Shown: positions 48,540 through 59,770, numbered from the stretch's first letter. The stretch: DNA of 64,000 nucleotides from Solen grandis (GCA_021229015.1 CM037792.1:40020287-40084286); one strand, 5' to 3'. Numbers and translations: made by a program. The notes: generated by a model not told the origin, from the letters alone.

Positions 48540-50240
48540 TGCCGATAAAAATAATGGTTATTATGACCTTGACCTTTGCATATTTTCATTATTTATATGA
48601 TTTAATTTGTATTAAAATGCATAAACAAAGGAAAAAATGATGAAGATGAACAAAAATAAAGTCAGACTGCAAAAAAGAAGCAACTAGGATCTACAAATTT
48701 TTTGATAAAAGGATCAAATTTTGGACTGTGGTAATTTTATCAAATGAATCCGACTTCAAAAACTAAACACCAATGGAAAGATCTCTTCACAGACTAAAAA
48801 ATTTTTTTTCATATACTTTTTTTATAAAAATTTTTAGATTTGGAGCTATTTTATCCGAATAAATAATAAAAAATTGGTATATGACCTTGACCTTTGCATA
48901 TTATCTTTGTTTTTTTTTTCATTTTATTTGTTTTATAAAAATCATAAACAGTGAAAAAAATATGAAGATTGAACAAAAAAAAAAGTCAGGAGCGCAAAAA
49001 AGAAAACATATGGATATACAATTGTTTTGATAAAGGATCAAATTTGGGACTGTTGCATTTGAAAAAATGAATCCGGTTTCAAAAACTAAACTTAATGGAA
49101 AGACCTCCTCACAAACTAAAACTTTTGTTTTAAACTTTCTATAAAATTTTTTTAGATTTGGAGCTATTTTATGCCGATATATAAAAAAAATTGGTATATG
49201 CCTTGACCTTTGCATATTAATCTTGTTTTTTTTTCTATGATTTTATTTGTTGATAAAAATGCATAAACAGTGAAATAATGAAGAAGATTGAACAAAAAAT
49301 AAAGTCAGGGGCAGCAAAAAAGAGAAAAACATATGGTTCAATTGTTTGATAAGAGGATCAAACTTTGGACTGTGTCATTTGATCAAATTAGTCCGATCTT
49401 CAAAAAACTACATTAATGGAAAGATCTCCTCGAAAAATAAAACTTTTTTCATATACTTTCATAAAATATTTTTAGATTTGGAGCTATTTTATGCCGATAT
49501 AAAAAAATAAAATTGGTATATACCTTGACCTTTGCATTTTTTGTTGTTTTTTTCTATAATTTATTTGTTTTAAAGAATGCATAAACAGTGAAATAATGAT
49601 GAAGATTTAACAAAAAAAAGTTAGGACTGCAAAAAAGAGGGAAAAATATGCATTTACAATTGTTTGATAAGGGACAAACTTTGGACTGTGGTATTTTTAT
49701 AAAATAAATCCGATCTTCAAAAAACTAAACATCAAGGAAAGATTCTTCACAAAATAAAACTTTTGTTCATATACTTTCTATAAAAATTTTTAGATTGAAG
49801 CTATTTTGTCCCGATAAACATAAAAATAATCGGTATTATGACCTTGACCCTTTGCATATTTTCATCGTTATTTCTATGAGTTTGTTTGTATTATTTAAAG
49901 GCATAAACAAAGAAAAAATATGAAGATTGAACAAAAAATAAATCGGGGCAGCAAAAAAAGAAAACATATGGTATCAATTGTTTAAAAAAGGGTCAAACTT
50001 TGGACTTGGTCATTTGATCAAATGAAGTCCGTCTTCAAAAAATAAACATTAATGGAACGATCTCCTCGAAAACTAAAAACTTTTTTGTTCATATACTTTT
50101 TTATAAAAATTTTTTGATTTGGAGCTTTTTATCCGATATAAATAATAATAATTGGGAAATGCCTTGACCTTTGCATTTATGTTTTGTTTTTTTTCTAGAA
50201 TTTATTGTTTTTTAAAAATGCATAAACATGAAATATCATG
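48540..50240. repeat. 330-bp monomer block 2, noisy
   Basis: About five units like block 1 but with many single-base losses in homopolymers. TGACCTTGACC is intact at 48564, 48882 and 49839 and damaged at the other positions. Confidence 0.8.
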
Positions 50241-50814
50241 AAGAATGAACTAAAAATAAAGTCAGAAGCGATAAAAAACCTGTTTTTGAAACTTTAACTT
50301 TTCCTAAAATTTAGTGAAGTTTGACCGTTTCCAGAGGACAAACCATACATTTCTTAAATTCGCCACCCCATATATTTTGTGCGTATATGTCTTGCAAATC
50401 ATTTGCAGCAAACAGAATTCTTCTATCTGATCTCTAACAAAAATGGATAGGTTTTTCGTAGACCTACCCTCATTTGCACAGTTTTTTGAGAGGTTCGAAC
50501 TTTCAACCTTCTGTAGGTCAAATACTTTCAGCGACACGTACCCTCGAAACCTATCATATTTTATTTGGCTATCAACAAGGAACAGAATGCAAAAAACCGC
50601 ATTTGAATCGGACCTCAAATAAGTGAGTTATTAGCCATTAATAAATTTCATGCAAAACGCCCCCTGGCGGGAAAAGTAAGACATAAATGAAAATTTTCTC
50701 AACGTTAGGATCATTTTCAAATACGTGGTAATAACTGATAAAATTTTCATACATGTGACTTTTTTCTATCATGGTGATATGCCGTTCACAAAAAAAGGTT
50801 AGAAAAATAATAAA

Positions 50815-51130
50815 AAAAAAAAAAAAAATAAAACAGAAGAAGAACAATAGCATGCGAAATGCAAAAAAAATAAAAAAATAAAACAGAAGAAGAACAATAG
50901 GTTTTCGCCCAGCGATGCGAAAACCTAAAAAAAATAAAATAAAAACAGAAGAAGAACAATAGGTTTTCGCCCAGCGATGCGAAAACCTAAAAAAAAAAAA
51001 TAAAACAGAAGAAGAACAATAGGTTTTCGCCCAGCGATGCGAAAACCTAAAAAAAAAAAAATAAAACAGAAGAAGAACAATAGGTTTTCGCCCAGCGATG
51101 CGAAAACCTAAAAAAAATAAAACAGAAGAA
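50815..51130. repeat. Hairpin-tail units, block 2
   Basis: About six units of roughly 60 bp, each ending aggttttcgcccagcgatgc then gaaaacct. They are followed by two related hairpins with different stems near 51200 and 51275 (ggcagaaagccctaat). Confidence 0.85.
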
Positions 51131-51304
51131 GAACAACAGGTTTTTGCTCTCAGAGCAGCAAAAAATCTAATAAAAAGCAGGACAGGACAAACACAATAGG
51201 TCTTTTAAAGGCAGAAAGCCCTAATAATAGGACTTTATATAATAAAAAACAGTGCAAACACAATAGTTCTTTCTGCGAAAGGCAGAAAGCCCTAATGAGA
51301 AAGA

Positions 51305-51831
51305 AGTTGGCCCTGAAGATGGTCCTGAAGTCGCTCACCTGAGGAAAACTGCCTTTATTGCCTGTACAAGTTACTAAATTATAACACAGTTGTACTTAAT
51401 TAATACATAATCCATGAGATCATTTCAATTCCACAAACCTAACAGTACCAGTGGTCAAAACTTGAAGATAAACTTGACTGAGAGATTATGGCTTTAAACA
51501 TTTTCAATGAAATGATGAAAATATTCTAGAGTGTAAGCAGTGAAATCTGGCATTTTTATTAATTAGAGGGTCATAACTCCTGACCTAATTATCCGATATC
51601 AGCCATAGTCAAACTTGGCTTAGAGAGCATGGCTATTAACATTATTATATAGTTTGATAATGATTGCTTAAGGTGTGAAGATGCTAGAGTGCAAACAAAG
51701 TGAAATTTGCAATTTTTTAATTTTAAAAAGGCCATAACACCTGTTCAAATTGGCCGATATCAGCCATAATCTAACCTGGCCGAAATAGTATGGCTATAAA
51801 TATTGTCATAAATTTTGAAGATGATTAAATT
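51305..51831. mobile_element. GCTCACC-head tandem-repeat element, left part
   Basis: Head ttggccctgaagatggtcct then gtcgctcacctgagg, followed by about two units of the 175-bp repeat (gatgctagagtgcaaacaaa, ggccgatatcagccataatc). Continued at 54630 after a transposon insertion. Confidence 0.7.
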
Positions 51832-52627
51832 ATGGAACAGAATTCGGGCTAAAAATACATTATGCCTTTTGACATGTTTATTGCTTCATTTGTCTAAGTG
51901 ACTAGCATCATTTTGACTAGTACAATACGGTGTAATCGTCGTCTGCGTTATTTGTTGTTGTTTTTTTACATTAAACATTCATTACTCATTCACATCATAA
52001 TTAACTACTGAAAATACATCTGCTTTTATTTCCATTTCATCACCGTATAGCACTGTGTATAGCTGGACAGCCCAGTTTCGTATTAAAATGGAATTTATTT
52101 CGTCGGTTTAACGAATCGATGAATGACACGTGTAGCTAAGCAAAATAACACATGTACGCAAGCAGAATGACAAATGTCAAAATGTGCACCTAGCATCATG
52201 ACGTTGGAGGGCGCTCTGCCGGTTTGACTTGGAGCGAGTTCAGTTTAGCTACTAGAGTTAACTAGAGTTACCAGAGTTGCAAATAAAACGTGCGGGGTTT
52301 TACCATACGAACTCTGTAGGGTTACGCGAGTTCAACCCAGAGAGGTAGGTGGGTAGACTAGAAAGCAATATGGCGGACGGAAAGCATCTAGGCAAATTTA
52401 TAGAAATTTATAAATATCTATGATATCCTGTCTTTAAATAAGCATGTAAGCTGGCAGCTACTTTATTAAAGCCCAAGCTCGAAAAAAGTCATAAATAAAA
52501 GATCTATTGTTTTAATCATATGTCTATTTACATATAAAGTCACAAGGGGTAAGCCTCATCGTTCATTTTCTAACTAGAGTATATTTATTACGTCATCAAT
52601 ACGAGTTTACTCGAGTAGTGTGTGTTT

Positions 52628-52918
52628 GTTGGGTTTAACGTCCCACCGACAGTATTTTTAAGTCATTTGGAGACGATGTTTACTTGAAATAGATATAGTG
52701 CTGCCACATTGCAGTATCACGCCGTGGACATGTGGCATTATACCACACCCAGTCACATTATCCTGGACCGGGCCAGCCAGTCCTGCATCTACCCTTAAAT
52801 GGTGAGCGCCAAGCAAGGGAGCTTTAACAGTACCTTTTTTTTTTTTGCGACTTTGGTATGTTGCGACCAGGGATCGAACCCACGACCTCCCGCACCCGAG
52901 GCGGACGCTCTATAACTC
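52628..52918 (-). mobile_element. SINE family II, 5'-clipped
   Basis: Reverse strand: tail at 52628 (gttgggtttaacgtcccacc), body cccagtcacattatcctgg, B box gggatcgaacccacgacc. The A-box end is cut near 52918. Confidence 0.8.
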
Positions 52919-53333
52919 GAGTAGAACTGTAGTTGTTCACCTGAACTCGCTGTCGGTAGTTCGGAGTAGTATATACAGAAATTTCGTCCTCCACAGAAAA
53001 GGTGGCGTGCCTATAATAAGTCACTTTATACTACTGTTCGGGAAGAATCGGCAAAATGAAGTACGACACTGTGGCTGTTTCCAAATTCGATAAAGTTATT
53101 TCTTTTAAACAAATTGTTTGAAATTGAAAGTAGATCCACTGCTTAAAGACATAATTGCATTTTACATAATACTTTCCATTGCTTTTCTAATTGCAGGCCA
53201 AACATTTCAGATATAAATTATATGAGCTCAGGTTTACAAAGATGAATATTTAAAAATAATGAACGTCACGCAAAATTTTATATCTCGTCGATCTACATAC
53301 TGTTCGTAGTTTCGTAATTAAGTCCCAGAGTCA

Positions 53334-53575
53334 CCGGGCCGTGGCCGAGCGGTTACAGTCGTGGACTACAAATCTCTCAGCCCCTCACCGCTGTGGGTTC
53401 CAATCCCGGTAGGGACTTCGGATTTTTCATGTGAGGAAGCCTCCCAGCTGGCTTGCGGTAGGTCGGTGGTTCTACCCGGGTACCTCTGTGTACTCGGGGT
53501 CTTCCTCCACCTGTAATTAGCTGGACATCGCAATATGATTGAAATACTATACCCCAATACAACTACAACAACAAC
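53334..53575 (+). mobile_element. SINE family I, full length
   Basis: A box gtggccgagcggttacagtc, B box gtgggttccaatcccggt, family body, tail atatgattgaaatactat and an A/C-rich end. Best copy of the family in the window. Confidence 0.85.
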
Positions 53576-53799
53576 GGAATTGTGTCTGCTTTAATCTGAA
53601 TCAGGCAAACGCCTTTAGTATTGCTGAACATACATTTTATTTTCTTTTTTAATAAATTATTAACAAGTTTTTAATACATATCACAAAAACGTCCCCAAGC
53701 TTGATTAGAACTCGCAACCTAGCTTTGCAGCCAGTGCCATAAAGTTCGTATTAATGTCACTATAAATCATGTAGAAAAATATTTTCACGATCTATATAT

Positions 53800-54005
53800 T
53801 GAATAAGCGGGTTGTGAGTTCAAGCCCGGCGGCTACCTACCATGGTTTTCTATGCGAGATTTTTACGGAGGATATGAGTCTAGTACTGGTCCTTCCTAAG
53901 AGCAATAATAGGTTAACTGCCCGCCTACTGCAACAACCTCCAAGCGTTGTCATTCGCCCCCATTACAATAACAAGAGGGTCGTGGGACAGGAATCTTGTC
54001 AAAAC
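53800..54005 (+). mobile_element. Probable tRNA-derived SINE fragment
   Basis: A B-box-like gtgagttcaagcccggcggc at about 53814, then a body and an A-rich end. The A box is not convincing. Confidence 0.35.
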
Positions 54006-54238
54006 TGAAAAAAAAAGTCTACCAAATTTCCCTCAGATGCCCCTCAGAATGCATCTCCGTCATCCTAGAAAAAATATTTCCCAAGGGGCTATGCCCTCCC
54101 CCGCCCCCCTACACACACACACCTAAAAACCAAGGGGCTATGCCCCCCACCCCCTCCTAAAAATTACCCTAAGTGAAAATAAAACTATTTAAAAAGTCAA
54201 ACTGTTATACATTTATTATATTTCAACTCCTGTTATGA
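54006..54238. repeat. Short direct repeats, otherwise empty
   Basis: caaggggctatgcc occurs twice (about 54074 and 54131) in C-rich context; nothing else seen. Confidence 0.4.
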
Positions 54239-54629
54239 TCATATTACTTTCCCAGAGTTCCGAGTATTCAGTTTCCTCCCCTGAGTAAAAACGAAACGCA
54301 GGATCTTGATTCTACGAATTAACTTCTCTTTGATTATTCTGCCCCAAATGAGGCAGTTTAGACAGTTTAACGTAAAACAAATGTCACATTGATAGTTGCT
54401 CAACAAAACATTAAAATATAACAGCATCAAATTTTGACACATGAAAGCCAAATCATTAACTAATGCAAGATACACAAGAGCATTAGTCAGTAGACAGCAT
54501 TGATAAACGCACTTAACATAATACAGCATATCACTTGTCAGTATGACAAAGGCAGAATGTCACGTGTAAACATGGACTTGTAAGACGGTGAGATGCAATT
54601 TTTGCCCTAATTCTGTTCCATATTAAATT

Positions 54630-55815
54630 AAGAAATGAAGATGCTAGAGTGCAAAGTGGAATCTGGATTTTTTCATGTTAAAAGGAGCATAACTCCTGGC
54701 CTTATCGCCATTCGGCCAACATCAGCCATAATCGAACTTGGCAAAGAGATTATGGTAATCAAAATGGTAGAGTGCAAAAAAAGTGAAATCAGGCATTTTA
54801 AATATTAAAATGGGCATAACTGCTGATCTAATTGCCCAATATCAGCCATAAGCGAACTTGGCAAAGAGATTATGATAATAAACATTGCCATCATGTTTGA
54901 GGATGATTGCTTCAGAAATCAAAATGCTAGAGTGCAAACAAAGTGAAATCTGGCATTTTTTAATATTAAAGGGGGCATAACTTCTGACCTAATTGGCCGA
55001 TATCAGCCATAATGGAAATTGGCTGAAAGAATATGGCTAAAAACACTGTCATAAAGTTTGAGGATGATTGATTAAGAAATGAAGATGCTATAGTGCAAAC
55101 AAAGTGAAATCTGGCATTTTACTACTAAAAGGGGCATAACTCCTGATCTAATTAGCCGATATCAGCTATAATGGAATTTGGCCGTAACAATATGGCTATA
55201 AACACTGTCATAAAGTTTGAAGATGATTGCCTAAGAAATGAAGATGCTAGAGTGCAAACAAAGCGAAATCTGGCATTTTTTAATACTAAAAGGGGCATAA
55301 CTTCTGACCTAATCGGCCAAAATCAACCATGACCTAACTTCGCAAAGAGATTATGGTAATAAACATTGCCATAAAGTGTAACGATGACTGCTTAAGAAAT
55401 GAAGAGGCTAGAGTGCAAACAATGTGAAATCTGGCATTTTTTAACTTAAAAGGGGCATAACTCCTGACCTAATAAGCTGATATCAGCCATAATGGAACTT
55501 GGCCGTAAGAATATAGCTATTAACACTGTAATAAAGTTTGAAAATGATTGATTACGAAATGAAGATGCTAGAGTGCAAACAAAAAAAAAATTTTTAAAAA
55601 AAATGTAGAGTCAAACCAAATAATGTGGACGAGGGGGGACGAGGAATTCATCGATCTTAAATAGCTCATCCTTAGCACATCAATAAACCAAATAGGACTT
55701 TCTACTGGAGACAGAATGTCCTAATAAAAAAAAACAAAAAAAAAAAAACAACATACAAACACACTAGGACTTTCTGCTATGCAGAAAGCTCTAATAATAA
55801 TAATAATATGATGAT
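54630..55815. mobile_element. GCTCACC-head tandem-repeat element, right part and hairpin tail
   Basis: About five and a half units of 175 bp (gaagatgctagagtgcaaac, aggggcataactcctgacct, gccgatatcagccataatgg). Then come two tail hairpins, aggactttctactggagaca...gtcct at about 55694 and aggactttctgctatgcaga...gctct at about 55774, and a (TAA)n end. Continuation of 51305-51831. Confidence 0.75.
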
Positions 55816-56305
55816 GATGATTATGATGATGAATTGATAATAGAAATTTATTCGAACACTACACTGGATGAGTGATTCTCACGTCTTTGATATTCTTACA
55901 GGAATACCGACGTAAGAAGGTGGGGCCTTACTTTACCCTACTTACCAGCAAACTTGACAAGTTTTCGCTTCAGGTATGCACTCACATTTTTCATAGTATC
56001 GGTTTGATAAGTTTAATAAATGTTTTTTTTTTGATAAGGGTTTTGCCTTTAAAATGTCACTCGCAAATTCCCCTTTCCCGCAAATTCTTCTTTTCCTCCA
56101 TGTTCAGGGTTCAACATTATGATTAACTTTTTCATTCAACCACTGGACTAGTCGCCCAAGTAGCCCAGAGAGTTTACTTGACCTGACCTAATTTGAACTG
56201 GACCAGAACTACAGTCCAATACCTTCAATATCATGATACAGTAGTGTTAAGTTTTCATGTATTTTATTTTATTGAGGATATTATTCAGAGGAACAGATAA
56301 GCTGC
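55816..56305. other. Intergenic, nothing recognised
   Basis: Starts with ATG/ATT trinucleotide-rich DNA. No gene seen. A cctaatttgaactggaccag at about 56187 resembles the repeats in the MULE ends and may belong to them. Confidence 0.4.
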
Positions 56306-56323
56306 GTAACTCGGCCTAAAAAC
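56306..56323 (+). repeat. MULE left terminal repeat, outer part
   Basis: gtaactcggcctaaaaac; matches the reverse complement of the right end (caactcggcctaa) and is separated by the MITE from the inner part at 58382-58437. Confidence 0.5.
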
Positions 56324-58381
56324 GGGTGACACGACTTACCACACACTACTACACATTTCATGTGTTGTATGTTTTTAATTGATTATTACGGTATTTCTAG
56401 TTCATATAATGTTCCTTTTTTCTCTTTTCAAATGAAATTGGTCGACTGTTAAGATCTTTTATTATGTAGAGTCGATCCGGCTAATTCCGTACACGTTTGG
56501 ATGAAAACCAGGATAGCTCTGTTTACTCTTAAAGAATGAAGACTCTTTCTTTTCTTCTATCTAACTAAGTACCTTCTTCTCTTATAAAAACACGAATTCG
56601 TGAAATCAGTTGAAATAAAATAAAAAATAAAATAACAAAAAGTTGGTTTACATGACGTCGGGTAATTTCGTACATATGGAGGGTAACTCCGTACAGCATA
56701 CATGTCGTTACGTCATCGTTTGTGTAAATACGATACTTTGCACACTTATTTATCATAATTAATATATGGACAACTTATGAATGGAAACGAATTACTTTGC
56801 ATTCGATGAATTATAATAGAAGATACATTCAATAATTCAGAAAAAAATCCGATATCTAGTCGCTTGTGTGTAATGCATCGGCACCATCCACATTCCACCT
56901 TTACACCACGACCAACCATTTTAACTCACGGGTCCGCATTTAGGCCTGTTTTTTTTTTATATTATCTCAACATTCATTTTCAAAAATGATGTCAGAATAT
57001 ATATACCAAAACTAGTCTACTAAAATATTTTGTATAATTTCAATTTTAGTAGACATACCATATAAGCTCAAGATCTTGATTTCAAGTGGATCAAGAACAG
57101 ATCTAAATCTGGATCGAGCCTAGTTAGTTTAGATGATATATGCCTGGAATCTTGAACAAGGCTTCCCAATGCCTGATCTATAACGAAAAAGGGCATATTT
57201 TGTTTATCAGCAAGAACTACAAAATTATTATATAGTTTAAAAAAGCATTTAAATGAAAAAGATTTGCTTGATACATATATTAATAGCAAATATGTTTGAC
57301 GAGAAAACAAGAATGAAAGCGTACGGAATTACCCATGATAAACAAAGGGTTTAAAAACGTATGTCGTGTAATCTCGTACACTTGTATTTTTATTCATAAT
57401 TTCCTTTACGTATAGTTTTGTACCAAAATCAAATTAAAAAAAAGTTTGTTTAAACTCAAACAAGAACATTTAATAACCATTTCATTTTTTTTTCGAATAA
57501 AAATGATACATAAACCTGTATAACTCTACCTCTTGGTAGGATGCCGATTCCAACAATTCTCTACAGGACTGTTGTAGTTTCAAACTATCCGCGTTACAGA
57601 GCGTCAACCAATCAAAATATCGAGCGTCAACAGATGTGTCTATTTATAGATGTATCGGATTTGTATACCTGTTTTATTACTTTACACGAAATACACATAG
57701 ACAACAACACAGGATAGTTTCTACACGTTTTATTGAGGATTCTCTTGACATGTACGGAATTAGCCGACAGTACGGAATTAGCCGGATAGACTCTATGGGG
57801 GCAAACAGCCTATGTAAACAGTGTCGGGTGTCCGTACGGTGTTGGTGAGAAAACATCTAGTCCGTAAATTTTTGGAATGTTTTATTAATTAATTTACTAT
57901 TGGTTTGTTATCTATTTATTTCTATTATTATTTGATATATAGAATTTTACATTTTTATATATTTGTTGATGCTTCTTAAAAATTATGCTGTTATCTCTCT
58001 CTCTCTCCCTCGCTCTCAATTCTATCACACACTTATCAAAAACGATAACAATGTTTTACATTCACTAGTATTTATTCATTATGTAACAAATTAATAAAAG
58101 AAGCATTAACAAAACACAACATGATTATTTTATACCAAACATGCAAACATCTTACGGAATAGATGTTCTCACTCCAACACCGGATGGACACCTGACGTCA
58201 TTTGGATATATAGGTTGTTTGCCCTCATACATTTATCATTTATTGATTAATTTCATTTAAAAAGGGAAAAAAAGAAACATTATATGAACTAGACATACTG
58301 AAATCAACAATAAACCAATAAAAACATACAACACATGAAGTGTGTAGTAGTGTGTGGTAGTGTGTGGTAAGTCGTGCTGCC
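56324..58381. mobile_element. Foldback MITE (MULE-like) carrying a nested element
   Basis: The ends are inverted: the left begins gggtgacacgacttaccaca and the reverse complement of the right begins ggcagcacgacttaccacac. The inverted arms cover about 56324-56445, 57794-57990 and 58080-58381. Flanks carry a direct repeat GCCTAAAAAC (56314-56323, 58382-58391), a 10-bp duplication in the MULE size range. No ORF. The nested insert is at 56469-57793. Confidence 0.8.
56469..57793. mobile_element. Mariner-like element, non-coding, TA target
   Basis: Inverted ends GAGTCGATCCGGCTAATTCC and (reverse complement of the right) GAGTCTATCCGGCTAATTCC, flanked by TA on both sides (56467-56468, 57794-57795). 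The opposite MITE arm lacks the insert and gives the empty site. The motif taattccgtac or close variants recurs subterminally and internally. No transposase ORF, so a deletion derivative. Confidence 0.75.
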
Positions 58382-58437
58382 GCCTAAAAACCTAATCGGC
58401 CAAGTCCAAGTCAGCCTGGTCCAAGACGGCCTACTAT
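58382..58437 (+). repeat. MULE left terminal repeat, inner part
   Basis: Contains TCAGCCTGGTCCAA then GACGGCCTACT. The right end, reverse-complemented, has TCAGCCTGGTCCAA then CTCGGCCTAA. Outer bases align less well because of short repeated ggcc/ggtccaa units. Confidence 0.6.
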
Positions 58438-59389
58438 GAATAATGATACAAGGTGTTCCTGGTAACACCTACGTGAGACAAACATCCAATGCATGGTCTC
58501 TTTAATATTTTAAAGCATCCTTATATATATAGTTGCTAAATTGCATTTCTAGTCCGATAGTATGCTAGTGTTTATGGTGATAGTGTCGTATATTTGGACT
58601 TTTTACGTATATTTTGGGTGTTTTTTTTATTATGTCTTACCCGTGTATTACGTGTGATAAGGATGTACGTGATCGACAACAGGCGGTTGATTGTGATTGG
58701 TGTCATCGTTGGCAGCACAGGACATGAGGCACAGGTAAGTCAAATTTATGTTTACTAATTCTTAAAAAATGAAATTTGATATTTTTTCTTTAAAGTGGAC
58801 TGATTTATCTATATTTTATCCATATTATGCCTGTTCAATATTGCATACAAAATTAACCTTTTTTTTTCAGTTCACTGTAAACATGCATGGTCTCTTTAAT
58901 ATTTTAAAGCATTAATTTCGTACTTAAGTTTTTCTATCTTATCGATCATTTTTCTCCAATAAATAAATGCTACATGTATTTTTTGCTGACTTGATAATGT
59001 TTTTGAAACAATTGCGTGAAGTTTAAATATACAAATTTTCAGAAATCAATATTATAACTGATGAGATTTTACTATTTTGTCATATGCATATAACCCATAT
59101 ACATACGAATAACCTAAATAACCTTAAAACCTAAATACACAAACTTAAATACACACACTTAAAATAAATATGAAAGTGCCCTTCTTTATCACAGTTTGAC
59201 AGGTGTTTATTGATCCTTAATTGGCTATCACCTCAGGTGGCAAACTATCCGACTATATGTACATATACCTTGTTATGTAAGCAATTCAATCAAATCAATA
59301 GTTTATTACGCATAAACACGCACAGGTAACAGGTAATTATAGCCAAAACATTACATCAAAAGACATGGATGCATGCATAATATTTTGAT

Positions 59390-59770
59390 AGTTGTATTTA
59401 TTTACTTTTCTGAATTTCTTATTTTTGATGCAGTGTTTATAAACCGTGATATATTATTAAGTAATTTAGGTGATTCCGAGGACATTAATGATATAAATTT
59501 GTTTATCATTGGCCATTGACAAAAATACTGTTTAATATATTTTGTTCTTAATTCACTATATTTTGGACAAAATAAAAGAAAGTGATATTCATTTTATATC
59601 ATTTTTTGATTGCATTGTTGGCATATTCTTTCTTCCCTTGGTATGTTTAAATGTCTACCCATCTCAATAGCTAAATCATGGGAAGAAAGTCTAAATTTCG
59701 TAAAACAGATTACCATAAATATAGGATATTTTCGTAAATTCTTTATTTCATTCTTTATGTATCTTTATAC
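59390..59770 (-). mobile_element. LINE 3'-terminal fragment in intron 1
   Basis: The reverse strand reads a CR1/L2-like C-terminus: MGRHLNIPREERICQQCNQK, then one stop, then NEYHFLLFCPKYSEL and INKFISLMSSESPKLL. It has the same Cys/His pattern as the C-terminus of the LINE at 18610. 5'-truncated; the 3' UTR probably extends to about 59230. Confidence 0.8.

Larger units (their letters stand above)
37766..51300. repeat. Composite AT-rich array of about 850-bp and 330-bp monomers
   Basis: Recurrent modules: cgccccctagcggcaaaatg (about 13 sites), tatgaccttgacctttgcat (more than ten), gtgaagtttgaccgtttcta (eight), aggttcgaactttcaacc, and tcgcgatatcatcggttttc. One long monomer runs roughly from one CCCCTAGCGGC site to the next (for example 42035 to 42870). 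The array begins with a hairpin gaaccgcaagcggtatctcg, directly inside copy C. No credible gene: the many 60-100 codon ORFs are repeat-derived and recur with the monomer. Confidence 0.9.
51832..54621. mobile_element. 2.79-kb TIR transposon, 8-bp target duplication, superfamily unresolved
   Basis: Ends: left ATGGAACAGAATTCGGGC and right (reverse complement) ATGGAACAGAATTAGGGC. Both sides carry ATTAAATT (51824-51831 and 54622-54629). Removing the element and one copy restores the 175-bp repeat phase. Inside are two SINEs and no recognisable transposase; a 96-codon reverse ORF at 54239-54529 is unrecognised. An 8-bp duplication fits MULE, Merlin or P-like groups. The TTAA inside the duplication also allows a piggyBac/Kolobok reading. 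Confidence 0.8.

Noticed and set aside
38552..50618. Many 60-104 codon ORFs across the composite array
   Set aside because: They recur with the monomers (for example 43364-43678 and 50304-50618 are nearly the same), contain no domain, and are low-complexity Phe/Ile/Leu-rich translations.
52365..52430. Possible host-gene start at aatatggcggacgg (YY1-like context) with a short open frame
   Set aside because: It stops after about 17 codons with no good donor site and lies inside the 2.79-kb transposon.
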